This document shows positions 25,795 to 34,230 of a stretch of DNA of 64,000 nucleotides, one piece after another. Numbering within the stretch: the first letter of the stretch is position 1; the number at the start of each line of letters is the position of its first letter. The notes beneath the pieces were generated by a model. That model was not told where the DNA came from. It did not search any database and was given only the letters and a program-made list of their open reading frames with translations. This DNA comes from Klebsiella africana (lineage in GTDB: Bacteria; Pseudomonadota; Gammaproteobacteria; Enterobacterales; Enterobacteriaceae): positions 4,340,001 through 4,404,000 of the forward strand of contig NZ_CP084874.1 in NCBI RefSeq assembly GCF_020526085.1, written 5' to 3'. The position numbers were made by a program, and so were the translations under genes.

Positions 25795-26400
25795 ATGGCA
25801 GAGAAATTTACCCAACATACCGGCCTGGTGGTTCCGCTGGATGCTGCAAACGTCGATACCGATGCGATCATTCCTAAGCAGTTTTTGCAGAAGGTCACTC
25901 GCACCGGCTTTGGCGCGCACCTGTTTAACGACTGGCGTTTCCTCGACGATAAAGGTCAACAGCCGAACCCGGAATTTGTACTGAATTTTCCTGAGTACCA
26001 GGGCGCATCTATTCTGCTGGCGCGGGAAAACTTCGGCTGCGGCTCCTCACGCGAGCACGCGCCATGGGCGCTGACCGATTACGGCTTTAAGGTCGTTATT
26101 GCCCCGAGCTTTGCCGATATCTTTTACGGCAACAGCTTTAACAACCAACTGCTGCCGGTTACCCTCAGCGACGAGCAGGTCGACGAACTGTTCAAACTGG
26201 TACAGAGCAACCCGGGCATTACGTTTGAAGTGGATCTGGAAGCCCAGGTGGTTAAAGCGGGGGATAAAACCTACAGCTTTAAGATTGACGACTTCCGCCG
26301 CCACTGCATGCTCAATGGCCTGGATAGCATCGGCCTGACGCTGCAACATGAAGAGGCGATCTCCGACTATGAGCGGAAACTGCCGGCGTTTATGAATTAA
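25795..26400 (+). CDS. leuD: 3-isopropylmalate dehydratase small subunit
   Basis: Swivel-domain partner of LeuC, 201 residues as in E. coli, with [12 protein letters not shown] and the substrate-binding [15 protein letters not shown]. It is preceded by AAGGAGACCATC at ideal spacing and is the last gene of the leucine operon. Confidence 0.98.
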   Translation: MAEKFTQHTGLVVPLDAANVDTDAIIPKQFLQKVTRTGFGAHLFNDWRFLDDKGQQPNPEFVLNFPEYQGASILLARENFGCGSSREHAPWALTDYGFKVVIAPSFADIFYGNSFNNQLLPVTLSDEQVDELFKLVQSNPGITFEVDLEAQVVKAGDKTYSFKIDDFRRHCMLNGLDSIGLTLQHEEAISDYERKLPAFMN

Positions 26401-26406
26401 TTTCGG

Positions 26407-26436
26407 GCCCGGTCTTCTGACCGGGCTTATATTTTA
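26407..26436 (+). terminator. leuD terminator
   Basis: GCCCGGTC and GACCGGGC form a perfect 8-bp stem around TTCT, followed by an A/T-rich tail (TTATATTTTA). It is the likely end of the leu transcript and the left edge of the accessory block. Confidence 0.75.
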
Positions 26437-26794
26437 TTGCCGCGAAAACTGCGATCTCACGCACAAAAACAATATTATTTTCTTCATCACCAGAGCAAAA
26501 TGCGGACCTGGTAGACGCCATAAAGACGAATCATTTCGCTTTTTCCCTCTCCTTCCTGACTGTTTTTTGTATTATCCCCTCACTGCAAGTAAAAATAAGG
26601 CACGAGTATTTACGATAAAAATATAACAATGTGAAAGAAGCGTTAATCCCATAGAGAACCCCTATAGCTCAGGACAAAAAAAAGCATTATTTTTCGATTT
26701 TCCTCCTCGTTATCTTCTCCCACAGAGAAATATTAACTAAGGATACGCCCGGGCCCCCGCATATCGGCCTCCCGGCCTCCTGTGGAGAGAAGAG
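26437..26794 (+). promoter_or_regulatory. Upstream region of the hydroaromatic gene cluster
   Basis: About 360 bp of AT-rich sequence without a gene. It holds the ATAG-N7-CTAT palindrome described separately and the ribosome-binding site GGAGAGAAGAG before the ATG at 26795. No promoter hexamers stand out clearly. Confidence 0.6.
26650..26666. promoter_or_regulatory. Candidate LysR operator upstream of enoate reductase operon
   Basis: CATAGAGAACCCCTATA contains ATAG-N7-CTAT, a LysR-type dyad (T-N11-A form). It shares 13 of 17 positions, including AAC in the spacer, with the palindrome at 32796-32812 next to the cluster's LysR gene. It is centred about 137 bp before the start codon. Confidence 0.55.
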
Positions 26795-28828
26795 ATGAGC
26801 CACTACCCGCACCTTTTCAGTCCGTTGACCATCAACGGCATGACGCTAAAAAACCGCATAATCATGCCCCCAATGGGCACCAACATGGCCACGCTCAACG
26901 GTGAGGTCTCGCAGGAACAGCTTGAATACTATGAACTTCGAGCCAAAGGCGGTACCGGTCTTATTACCATCGAAAACATCTGTATTGATTTTCCCTTCGC
27001 CTCCAACGGCACCACACAGCTACGTATCGATAACGATCAATACATTCCACGCCTGTTTAAATTAACCGAGACCCTGCATAAACATGGCGCCTGCGTATCC
27101 ATTCAGTTAAATCATGCTGGCGCTTCCGCTTATGCCTATCGACTGGAAGGCCAGACGCCGCTCTCTTCTTCCACCACGCCATCGAAGAAGCACGGTAATA
27201 TTCCGCGCCCGATGACCCATGAAGAGATTTATCACGCGGTAGAAAAATTTGGCGATGCCGCAGAACGCGTTCGTCGTGCCGGCTTTGACAGCGTCGAAAT
27301 TCATGCTGGCCACTCCTATTTAATTAGCCAGTTTTTATCACCGTTATTTAATAAGCGTACCGATGAATTTGGCGGCAGCGTCGAAAATCGCACCCGGATA
27401 TTAAGTCTGATTGTCGACAAAGTTCGCGCCTGCGTCGGACCTCGTTTTCCTGTCAGCTTGCGCATCAGCGCCGACGACTTCCTCAAGGGCGGTAATACCC
27501 TTGAAGATTCCCTGCGCATTCTTGAGCTCTGTCAGGATAAAGTCGATATCATTAACGTCTCGGCGGCACAGAACGACAACCTGAATCTGCAGATCGATCA
27601 AATGTCGCTGGAGGATGGCTGGAAGCGCTATCTTTCCCGCGCGGTACGCGACAAATTCCATAAGCCCACGGTCATCGCCGGCAATATCCGCTCACCGCAG
27701 GTGGCCGAGGATATTCTCGCCAGCGGTGATGCCGATCTTATCGCTATTGGCCGCGGTCTGATTGCTGAACCGGAGTGGGTGCAGAAAGTACAAAGCGGTA
27801 ATGAGCGCCTGATGCGTAAATGCATATCCTGCAACATCGGCTGCGCCGACCATCGCATCGCTCGCTCCCGCCCGCTGCGCTGTTCGATTAATCCGGACAT
27901 CATTCATGGCGACGCCTACAAAATGCGTCGCGTCAATCGCGAAACGAACGTGGTGGTCATCGGCGCCGGTACCGCCGGGATGGAAGCCGCCTGCACCGCG
28001 GCGGAAGTTGGTTGCCATACCTGGCTGCTGGAAGCGAAAAACCACGTCGGCGGCCTCGCCAGCGAAATCTCCCGCCTGCCAGAGAAAAAACGCATCGCTG
28101 ATTTCCCGCAGTTTATGAAAAATCGTATCGCCTCGCTGGACAACCTGTTGCTGCAGGTCGGCAAACGGGCCGACGTGGCGTCAGTCTCCGCCCTGCGTCC
28201 GCATCTGATTGTCAATGCCACCGGTTCAACTCCGCTACTGCCGCCAATCGAAGGATTACGGGAAAACATTGACGTCGAGAACGGCAAGGTCTTTTCCATT
28301 ACCGGCATGATCGACAATCTGGCGAAATTTACCGACATCAAAGGTAAACGCATCGCCGTCGTCGGCGCAGGTGCCGTTGGCCTTGACGTTATCGAATATT
28401 TTACCGCTCGCGGCGCACAGGCGGTGCTAATCGAGATGCAGGACGCCGCAGGTCGCGATCTCGACATCATTACTAAAAATGCCATGTTGACCATGCTTGA
28501 CGAGTATCAGGTCGAGCAGCACATGAATACCCAATTAATGGCGGTCGCAGCCGATCACTTCCAGGTGAAAAATGCGCAACAGACCTTCGATATCCCCTTC
28601 GACTACGGCTTTGTCTGCCTGGGGATGCATGCCAACCGGGCCGGTCTCGACGAGATCGAACGCTGGGCCAATGCCAATAACGTCAAAATCATGAATATCG
28701 GCGACAGCCTGATGGCACGGCGCATTATCGACGGCATCCGCGAAGGCCGCAACGTGCTGGACACCCTGGAAGACATGGGTGCGCTTGGCAGCCGCGAAGC
28801 ACAACGAATTCCCTTTCTAACTTATTGA
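26795..28828 (+). CDS. Old-yellow-enzyme-type 2-enoate reductase with [4Fe-4S] and FAD domains
   Basis: 677-residue member of the NADH:flavin oxidoreductase / 2,4-dienoyl-CoA reductase / 2-enoate reductase family. Residues 1-340 form the FMN TIM barrel, with Y175 in AGHSYLISQFLSP at the place of the FadH proton-donor tyrosine. Cysteines 343, 346, 350 and 363 (C-x2-C-x3-C-x12-C) should hold the [4Fe-4S] cluster. Two Rossmann folds follow (VVIGAGTAGMEAA near 390, AVVGAGAVGLDV near 523) for FAD and NAD(P). Family members reduce activated C=C bonds. The substrate is not visible, but the neighbours point to a cyclic enoate such as 3-dehydroshikimate. FadH-like or cinnamate-reductase-like activity remains possible. 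It is first gene of a four-gene operon. Confidence 0.85.
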   Translation: MSHYPHLFSPLTINGMTLKNRIIMPPMGTNMATLNGEVSQEQLEYYELRAKGGTGLITIENICIDFPFASNGTTQLRIDNDQYIPRLFKLTETLHKHGACVSIQLNHAGASAYAYRLEGQTPLSSSTTPSKKHGNIPRPMTHEEIYHAVEKFGDAAERVRRAGFDSVEIHAGHSYLISQFLSPLFNKRTDEFGGSVENRTRILSLIVDKVRACVGPRFPVSLRISADDFLKGGNTLEDSLRILELCQDKVDIINVSAAQNDNLNLQIDQMSLEDGWKRYLSRAVRDKFHKPTVIAGNIRSPQVAEDILASGDADLIAIGRGLIAEPEWVQKVQSGNERLMRKCISCNIGCADHRIARSRPLRCSINPDIIHGDAYKMRRVNRETNVVVIGAGTAGMEAACTAAEVGCHTWLLEAKNHVGGLASEISRLPEKKRIADFPQFMKNRIASLDNLLLQVGKRADVASVSALRPHLIVNATGSTPLLPPIEGLRENIDVENGKVFSITGMIDNLAKFTDIKGKRIAVVGAGAVGLDVIEYFTARGAQAVLIEMQDAAGRDLDIITKNAMLTMLDEYQVEQHMNTQLMAVAADHFQVKNAQQTFDIPFDYGFVCLGMHANRAGLDEIERWANANNVKIMNIGDSLMARRIIDGIREGRNVLDTLEDMGALGSREAQRIPFLTY

Positions 28829-28839
28829 GGATTTTTGTC

Positions 28840-29703
28840 ATGGCAGAACGTATTACTGGACACACTGAGCTGATTGGCCTGATCGCGACTCCGATTCGTC
28901 ACAGCATGTCACCCACCATGCACAACGAAGCTTTCGCCCATCTCGGGCTGGACTATGTCTATCTCGCTTTTGAAGTGGGTAACCAGGAGCTGAAAGACGT
29001 GGTGCAGGGCTTCCGGGCGATGAAGCTGCGCGGCTTTAACGTCTCTATGCCGAACAAAACCGAGATTTGCCAGTATCTCGATAAACTGTCGCCGGCGGCA
29101 CAGCTGGTCGGGGCGGTCAATACCGTGGTCAACGACGACGGCGTACTGACCGGACATATCACCGATGGCACCGGCTACATGCGCGCCCTTAGCGAAGCCG
29201 GTATCGATATCATCGGCAAGAAGATGACCGTACTCGGCGCCGGCGGCGCGGCAACGGCGCTCTGCGTCCAGGCAGCACTGGATGGCGTGAAGGCGATCTC
29301 TATCTTTAACCGTCGCGATAAATTCTTCGCCAACGCAGAAGAAACCGTGGCCAAGATCCGCAACAACACCAACTGCGAGATCCATCTGTTCGATCTGGAC
29401 GATCATGACAAGCTGCGCGCCGAAATCGACAGCAGTGTGATCCTCACCAATGCTACCGGTGTAGGCATGAAGCCGTTCGAAGGCCAAATGTTGCTGCCGG
29501 ATGACAGCTTCCTGCGCCCGGACCTGATCGTCTCCGACGTCGTCTACAACCCGCGTAAAACCCACCTGCTGGAAGTTGCAGAGAAAAAAGGCTGCCGTAC
29601 GCTGAACGGCCTGGGCATGATGCTGTGGCAAGGCGCGCGCGCGTTCGAAATCTGGACGGGCAAACAGATGCCGGTTGATTACATCAAAAGCATCCTGTTC
29701 TAA
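28840..29703 (+). CDS. YdiB-type quinate/shikimate dehydrogenase
   Basis: 287-residue shikimate dehydrogenase family enzyme, closer to E. coli YdiB than to AroE. The start at 28840 (MAERITGHTELIGLIATPIR) follows GAGGAT. Catalytic K73 (VSMPNK) and D109 (TDGTGYM) are present, with the dinucleotide loop LGAGGAATAL. FNRRDKF after the second strand resembles YdiB FNRRDEF and, with its acidic residue, suggests NAD use is possible. It would interconvert quinate/3-dehydroquinate and shikimate/3-dehydroshikimate. It starts 11 bp after the enoate reductase gene and 10 bp before the transporter gene. Confidence 0.88.
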   Translation: MAERITGHTELIGLIATPIRHSMSPTMHNEAFAHLGLDYVYLAFEVGNQELKDVVQGFRAMKLRGFNVSMPNKTEICQYLDKLSPAAQLVGAVNTVVNDDGVLTGHITDGTGYMRALSEAGIDIIGKKMTVLGAGGAATALCVQAALDGVKAISIFNRRDKFFANAEETVAKIRNNTNCEIHLFDLDDHDKLRAEIDSSVILTNATGVGMKPFEGQMLLPDDSFLRPDLIVSDVVYNPRKTHLLEVAEKKGCRTLNGLGMMLWQGARAFEIWTGKQMPVDYIKSILF

Positions 29704-29713
29704 GGGGCAAGCG

Positions 29714-30928
29714 ATGAAAAATAAATACATCCCTACTGCGGCAGGGCTGTACCTCAACTACCTGATTCATGGCATGGGGGTGCTGTTAATCACGCTCAAC
29801 ATGGCCCATCTTCAGGAACAGTGGGGAACGGACGCGGCCGGCGTATCGGTGGTGATCTCTTCGCTAGGTATCGGCAAACTGGCAACCATCGTGACCGGCT
29901 TCCTGTCGGATCGCTTTGGTCGTAAGCCCTTTATCTATCTTGGGATCCTGAGCTATCTGATCTTTTTCGTCGGCATCCTGCTGACCAAAAATATCTATCT
30001 GGCTTACGTATTCGGCATTATGGCGGGCCTGGCGAACAGCTTCCTCGACTCCGGTACCTATCCGGCGCTGATGGAGTCTTTCCCTCACTCCGCCAGCCGG
30101 GCCAACGTGCTGATCAAAGCCTTCGTTTCCGCCGGACAGTTCCTGTTGCCGTTCATTATCAGCTTCCTGATATGGGCAAATCTGTGGTTCGGCTGGTCGT
30201 TCGTGATTGCGGCAGCACTCTTTGTACTGAGCGGGATTTACCTGCTTAAAATGCCGTTCCCTGACAGCCAGGCAGCGAAAAAAGAGGAAGCCCCTACGGC
30301 GCAGGCGGAAACAGCTGTCCGGCCACAGGCTAATAAGCTGGATATGGTAATCTTCACCCTGTACGGTTATATCGGCATGGCGACCTTCTATCTGGTCAGC
30401 CAATGGCTGGCGCAGTACGGCCAGTTCGTCGTCGGCCTGCCCTATGCCTCGGCGATTAAACTGCTTAGCATCTATACCGTCGGCTCGCTGGTTTGCGTCT
30501 TTGTAACTGCCGCCTTCGTCAAAGAGGTGTTTAGCTCGGCCATTGCGATGATTATTTATACTGGCCTGTCGATGATTTCGCTGCTGCTGGTGTGCCTGTT
30601 CCCGACGCCGATGATGGTGACCGGCTTTGCTTTTGTCATCGGCTTTGCCGCTGCTGGCGGAGTGCTGCAGCTGGGTGCGACAATCATGGCGATGAGCTTC
30701 CCGAACGGAAAAGGCAAAGCAACCGGCATCTTCTACACTGCCGGCAGTATTGCCAGCTTCACGATCCCGTTGATCACCGCAAAGCTTTCGCAGATCAGTA
30801 TCGCCAGCATTATGTGGTTTGATTTTCTGATCGCCGTTATCGGCTTTGTGATCGCCCTGTACATCGGCTATCGTCAACTGCAGGCTCGGGCGGCGCAAAA
30901 AGTGTCACGCACCGCAGTCACCGCCTGA
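29714..30928 (+). CDS. YdiM-type MFS transporter
   Basis: 404-residue major facilitator protein with twelve predicted membrane segments, clearly collinear with E. coli YdiM. It shares NYLIHGMGVLL, the motif-A loop SDRFGRKPFI, NSFLDSGTYPALMESFP and YTLYGYI-like features. The ATG at 29714 follows AAGGGG; an earlier frame start lies inside the preceding gene. In E. coli ydiM, ydiN, ydiB and aroD are neighbours, the same association as here. The likely cargo is a hydroaromatic acid such as quinate or shikimate; this is inferred from context only. Confidence 0.85.
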   Translation: MKNKYIPTAAGLYLNYLIHGMGVLLITLNMAHLQEQWGTDAAGVSVVISSLGIGKLATIVTGFLSDRFGRKPFIYLGILSYLIFFVGILLTKNIYLAYVFGIMAGLANSFLDSGTYPALMESFPHSASRANVLIKAFVSAGQFLLPFIISFLIWANLWFGWSFVIAAALFVLSGIYLLKMPFPDSQAAKKEEAPTAQAETAVRPQANKLDMVIFTLYGYIGMATFYLVSQWLAQYGQFVVGLPYASAIKLLSIYTVGSLVCVFVTAAFVKEVFSSAIAMIIYTGLSMISLLLVCLFPTPMMVTGFAFVIGFAAAGGVLQLGATIMAMSFPNGKGKATGIFYTAGSIASFTIPLITAKLSQISIASIMWFDFLIAVIGFVIALYIGYRQLQARAAQKVSRTAVTA

Positions 30929-30958
30929 AGTTCAACGCGAAAAATAATGGATACCTAC

Positions 30959-31714
30959 ATGACAAATGCAGTAACCGTAAAGAACATCACCTTCCAGGAA
31001 GGGGAAACCTTAATTTGCGTACCGCTGATCGGTAAAACGCAGGATGAACTGCTGCGTAACGCCCAAGGTCTGGTTGATGCCGGCGCCGATATTATCGAAT
31101 GGCGCGTGGACCATTTTACCCAGGTCAGAGAAGTGGCTCAGGTAATGGCCGCGCTGGCGGAAATCCGTCACGCGCTGAAAGCACTTCCGCTGCTGTTCAC
31201 CTTCCGCAGTAAGAAAGAAGGTGGCGAGACTGAGATCAGCGACGAAGCCTATTTTGCGCTCAACCGCGAAGCCGCGCGCAGCGGACTGGTTGATGTTATC
31301 GATATCGAGCTGTTCAATGATGAAGCGCAGATCCGCGCGCTGGTTGACGATGCGCATGCCGCGGGCGTCAAGGTGATCATGAGTAATCATGATTTCCATA
31401 AGACCCCGGCTCAGGAAGATATTATCTATCGCCTGCGCCGCATGCAGGATCTGGGGGCCGACCTGCCGAAGATCGCGGTGATGCCGCAGTCACCGCAGGA
31501 TGTTCTGACCCTGCTGGCCGCCACGCTGACCATGAAAGAGAAGTATGCCACACGTCCGCTGATCACTATGTCGATGGGCAAATCCGGTGGCGTTAGCCGG
31601 GTCACCGGGCGCTTGTTTGGTTCGGCGATGACTTTCGGTACCGTTGGTCAGGCCTCCGCGCCGGGGCAGATCGCCATCGCCAAGCTGCGTGAAGTAATGG
31701 ATATTCTTTCCTGA
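30959..31714 (+). CDS. Type I 3-dehydroquinate dehydratase (AroD-like)
   Basis: 251-residue class I dehydroquinase making 3-dehydroshikimate through a Schiff base. Starting at 30959 (MTNAVTVKNITF), catalytic H144 (SNHDFHKT) and K171 (LPKIAVMPQS) keep the 27-residue spacing of E. coli AroD H143/K170; the substrate-binding EWRVDHF and LLFTFRS are present. An ATG 12 bp earlier is possible. The N-terminal half differs considerably from housekeeping AroD. Whether this is the only dehydroquinase of the cell or an extra catabolic one cannot be told from the window. It is last gene of the operon. Confidence 0.9.
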   Translation: MTNAVTVKNITFQEGETLICVPLIGKTQDELLRNAQGLVDAGADIIEWRVDHFTQVREVAQVMAALAEIRHALKALPLLFTFRSKKEGGETEISDEAYFALNREAARSGLVDVIDIELFNDEAQIRALVDDAHAAGVKVIMSNHDFHKTPAQEDIIYRLRRMQDLGADLPKIAVMPQSPQDVLTLLAATLTMKEKYATRPLITMSMGKSGGVSRVTGRLFGSAMTFGTVGQASAPGQIAIAKLREVMDILS

Positions 31715-31721
31715 TAAACCG

Positions 31722-31748
31722 ATGGCCCGGAGGCATTCTCCGGGCCAT
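31722..31748. terminator. Hairpin between aroD-like gene and LysR gene
   Basis: ATGGCCCGGAG and CTCCGGGCCAT form a perfect 11-bp stem around GCATT in the 37-bp gap between two convergent genes. There is no T tract on either strand, so it is a weak or Rho-assisted bidirectional terminator. Confidence 0.55.
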
Positions 31749-31751
31749 CCG

Positions 31752-32648
31752 CTAACAGATATTCTGGCTGTCGTGGATAACCACATTTTTAAAAGACTGT
31801 AGCGCTGGAGAAAGCACCCTGTCTTTCATCGTCGCCAGATAGATATAGCGCGGGGGAATGGTATTTTTAATCGTCAGGATATGAACATTGTAATAGGAGA
31901 GCGCCGAGATACGCGGCATGATCGCGATCCCATAGTCAATACTGACCAGCCCAGCCATCGCGGTATCCTCATCCACATAGCAGGCAATCTCTGGCAGCAA
32001 CTTTTGCTGCATAAATACATTATCGATAAAGGGACGCAGACCGCTATTTTCTGAAAAATAGATATAGGGATAATGGATCGTCTCTACCAGGTCGACTTCA
32101 TGTTCATACAACCGGGCCAGCGGGTGATCCTTTGCCGTGACCACGACCAGCTCCTGCTGAATCACAGGAATAAAATCAATATCTGGTTCGTCAGCAATAT
32201 AGGAACAGATCGCCAGGTCGACTTTTCCTGCTTTTAATTCCTGCAATAGCGTTAATGACGTCCCCTGAGTAAAAGAAAAAGTCACATTGTGACATTCAGG
32301 TGAAAGAGAATATTTATTAATTAACTGTGGAACAACATATTCACCCATCGTGTAGATAAAGGCGATGCGAATATTCTCTTTGTTCTCAGCGCCATTTTTT
32401 TGCAACACCATTCGGCCATTTTCCAGCGAGGCCAACGCGTCATCTACATACGGCAGAAAACGTTTACCGTTTTGGGTAATTTTGACATTGCGTCCCTGTC
32501 TGGCGAACAGCGCGACCCCTAACTCCTTCTCCAGCTCAGATATCGCATGGCTTAGCGAGGGCTGAGTGATGCACAAACTGGAGGCCGCTTCGGTGTAATG
32601 TTCGGTTTCAGACAAACGCTTAAAATAATAAAGTTGCTTTAGGTTCAT
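31752..32648 (-). CDS. LysR-family regulator of the hydroaromatic cluster (predicted)
   Basis: 298-residue LysR-type regulator: winged helix-turn-helix at residues 1-60 (LKQLYYFKRLSETEHYTEAA, ITQPSLSHAISELEKELG) and a periplasmic-binding-like effector domain. The overall pattern resembles CynR/CysB-like members, but the effector is not evident. It is convergent with the aroD-like gene and divergent from the downstream MFS gene, the usual place for a LysR protein controlling its neighbour. Base composition is noticeably more AT-rich than the surrounding backbone genes, consistent with acquisition. Confidence 0.88.
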   Translation of the reverse strand: MNLKQLYYFKRLSETEHYTEAASSLCITQPSLSHAISELEKELGVALFARQGRNVKITQNGKRFLPYVDDALASLENGRMVLQKNGAENKENIRIAFIYTMGEYVVPQLINKYSLSPECHNVTFSFTQGTSLTLLQELKAGKVDLAICSYIADEPDIDFIPVIQQELVVVTAKDHPLARLYEHEVDLVETIHYPYIYFSENSGLRPFIDNVFMQQKLLPEIACYVDEDTAMAGLVSIDYGIAIMPRISALSYYNVHILTIKNTIPPRYIYLATMKDRVLSPALQSFKNVVIHDSQNIC

Positions 32649-32795
32649 TATTTTTGCCCGTATAATATAAGAATAAATGCACTGACGCTAATATACCATG
32701 CAAGCCACCAATAATGCGTATGAGCGGGTAAATATCGGCGTTACATCAAATATTATTTTGAGAAGCGTATGAATGTGCAACAAGGCATTGCCATT

Positions 32796-32812
32796 CATAG
32801 ATAACATCTATG
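32796..32812. promoter_or_regulatory. Candidate LysR operator in the LysR/MFS divergent region
   Basis: CATAGATAACATCTATG is a perfect 7-bp inverted repeat around AAC, with the LysR form ATAG-N7-CTAT. It is centred 76 bp before the MFS start and 156 bp before the LysR start. It resembles the palindrome at 26650-26666. Confidence 0.6.
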
Positions 32813-32825
32813 GTTCCGGGAGATG

Positions 32826-32853
32826 TTTTTGCATGTGCGAATATATGCAAAAA
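32826..32853. promoter_or_regulatory. Second inverted repeat in the LysR/MFS region
   Basis: TTTTTGCAT (32826-32834) and ATGCAAAAA (32845-32853) are perfect 9-bp arms with a 10-bp centre, ending 26 bp before the MFS start codon. It could be an operator for another regulator or part of the mRNA leader; no function is assigned. Confidence 0.45.
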
Positions 32854-32879
32854 TATTTTAAACTTTAAAGGAACTCACT

Positions 32880-34190
32880 ATGAGTATGTCAAACTCTCAG
32901 GAAGTCCTCACTTCCTCATCGGGGACAAAAAAAAGAAGCCGCGTAAGGATATTTATTCTCCTGCTGTTGTCTCTCGGAACGATGATCAATTATCTCGACC
33001 GCACTATCCTGGGTATTGTTGCCCCACAGTTAACCAAAGAAATCCATATCGATCCGGCGATGATGGGGATCATCTTCTCCGCTTTTGCCTGGACCTATGC
33101 TCTGGCGCAGATCCCCGGCGGTGTGTTTTTAGACCGGTTTGGTAACAAGTTGACCTACACGCTGGCCATTTTCTTCTGGTCACTGTTTACCCTATTACAG
33201 AGTTTCACCCTCGGGCTTAAATCTTTGTTACTCCTGCGCCTGGGGCTTGGCGTCAGTGAAGCGCCCTGTTTTCCGGCCAACAGTCGCATCGTCAGTACCT
33301 GGTTCCCCCAGCACGAGCGCGCCCGGGCAACAGCCACTTATACAGTTGGTGAATATATAGGACTTGCCGCCTTCTCACCGTTATTATTTTTAATCCTCGA
33401 ACACCATGGCTGGAGAACGTTATTTTTTCTTACCGGCGGGTTAGGTATCTTATTTACTTTTGCATGGTGGCGTTTTTATCACGAACCCTACGAATCACGC
33501 ACGGCTAATAAAGCAGAGCTGGAATATATCGGGGTTAACAGTGTTAACAATAAAATCCAGAACGTTCCATTTAACTGGCGTGATGCCAGACGTCTGCTGG
33601 GCTGTCGTCAGATCGTCGGCGCCAGTCTTGGCCAGTTCGCCGGGAACACCACGTTGGTGTTTTTCCTGACATGGTTTCCCAGCTACCTGGCAGACCAGCG
33701 CCATCTTCCCTGGCTTCATGTCGGCTTCTTCGCCACCTGGCCCTTCCTCGCCGCCGCGATCGGCATCCTGTTCGGTGGCTGGCTGTCTGACCGCTTACTG
33801 AAGCGTACTGGCTCCGTCAACATTAGTCGAAAATTACCAATAATTTCCGGATTATTACTTTCCAGCTGTATTATTGCAGCGAACTGGGTAAGCGCCAATA
33901 GCACGGTAATTATTATTATGTCGGTGGCATTTTTTGGTCAGGGGATGGTCGGTCTCGGCTGGACATTAATTTCTGATATTGCTCCGGAAAATATGGCAGG
34001 CCTCACCGGAGGCATATTTAATTTCTGCGCCAATATGGCGTCAATTATTGCGCCACTGATAATTGGCGTGATTATCTCCGCCACGGGTGATTTCTTTTAT
34101 GCGCTGATCTATGTCGGACTGACGGCGCTGATCGGGGTGATTGCCTACATTTTTATCATCGGCGACATCAAGCGTATCGTTCTGAAGTAG
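32880..34190 (+). CDS. MFS anion:cation symporter family transporter
   Basis: 436-residue major facilitator protein of the type seen in hexarate, phthalate and other organic-anion carriers (GudP/ExuT-like). Twelve membrane segments are predicted, starting with RVRIFILLLLSLGTMINYLD; the RTILGIVAPQLTKE, GVFLDRFGNK and GVSEAPCFPANSRI blocks are family signatures. It follows AAAGGAACTCACT. It is divergent from the LysR gene and shares the putative operator with the enzyme operon, so uptake of the same hydroaromatic acid is plausible. It is visibly AT-richer than the backbone. Confidence 0.86.
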   Translation: MSMSNSQEVLTSSSGTKKRSRVRIFILLLLSLGTMINYLDRTILGIVAPQLTKEIHIDPAMMGIIFSAFAWTYALAQIPGGVFLDRFGNKLTYTLAIFFWSLFTLLQSFTLGLKSLLLLRLGLGVSEAPCFPANSRIVSTWFPQHERARATATYTVGEYIGLAAFSPLLFLILEHHGWRTLFFLTGGLGILFTFAWWRFYHEPYESRTANKAELEYIGVNSVNNKIQNVPFNWRDARRLLGCRQIVGASLGQFAGNTTLVFFLTWFPSYLADQRHLPWLHVGFFATWPFLAAAIGILFGGWLSDRLLKRTGSVNISRKLPIISGLLLSSCIIAANWVSANSTVIIIMSVAFFGQGMVGLGWTLISDIAPENMAGLTGGIFNFCANMASIIAPLIIGVIISATGDFFYALIYVGLTALIGVIAYIFIIGDIKRIVLK

Positions 34191-34199
34191 TCCTGGTTG

Positions 34200-34223
34200 C
34201 CCCGGCGTCGCTGCGCGCCGGGG
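34200..34223. terminator. Bidirectional hairpin between MFS gene and setA
   Basis: CCCCGGCG and CGCCGGGG form an 8-bp GC stem in the short gap between two convergent genes. The T tract is poor on both sides. Confidence 0.6.
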
Positions 34224-34230
34224 CCTTCAC

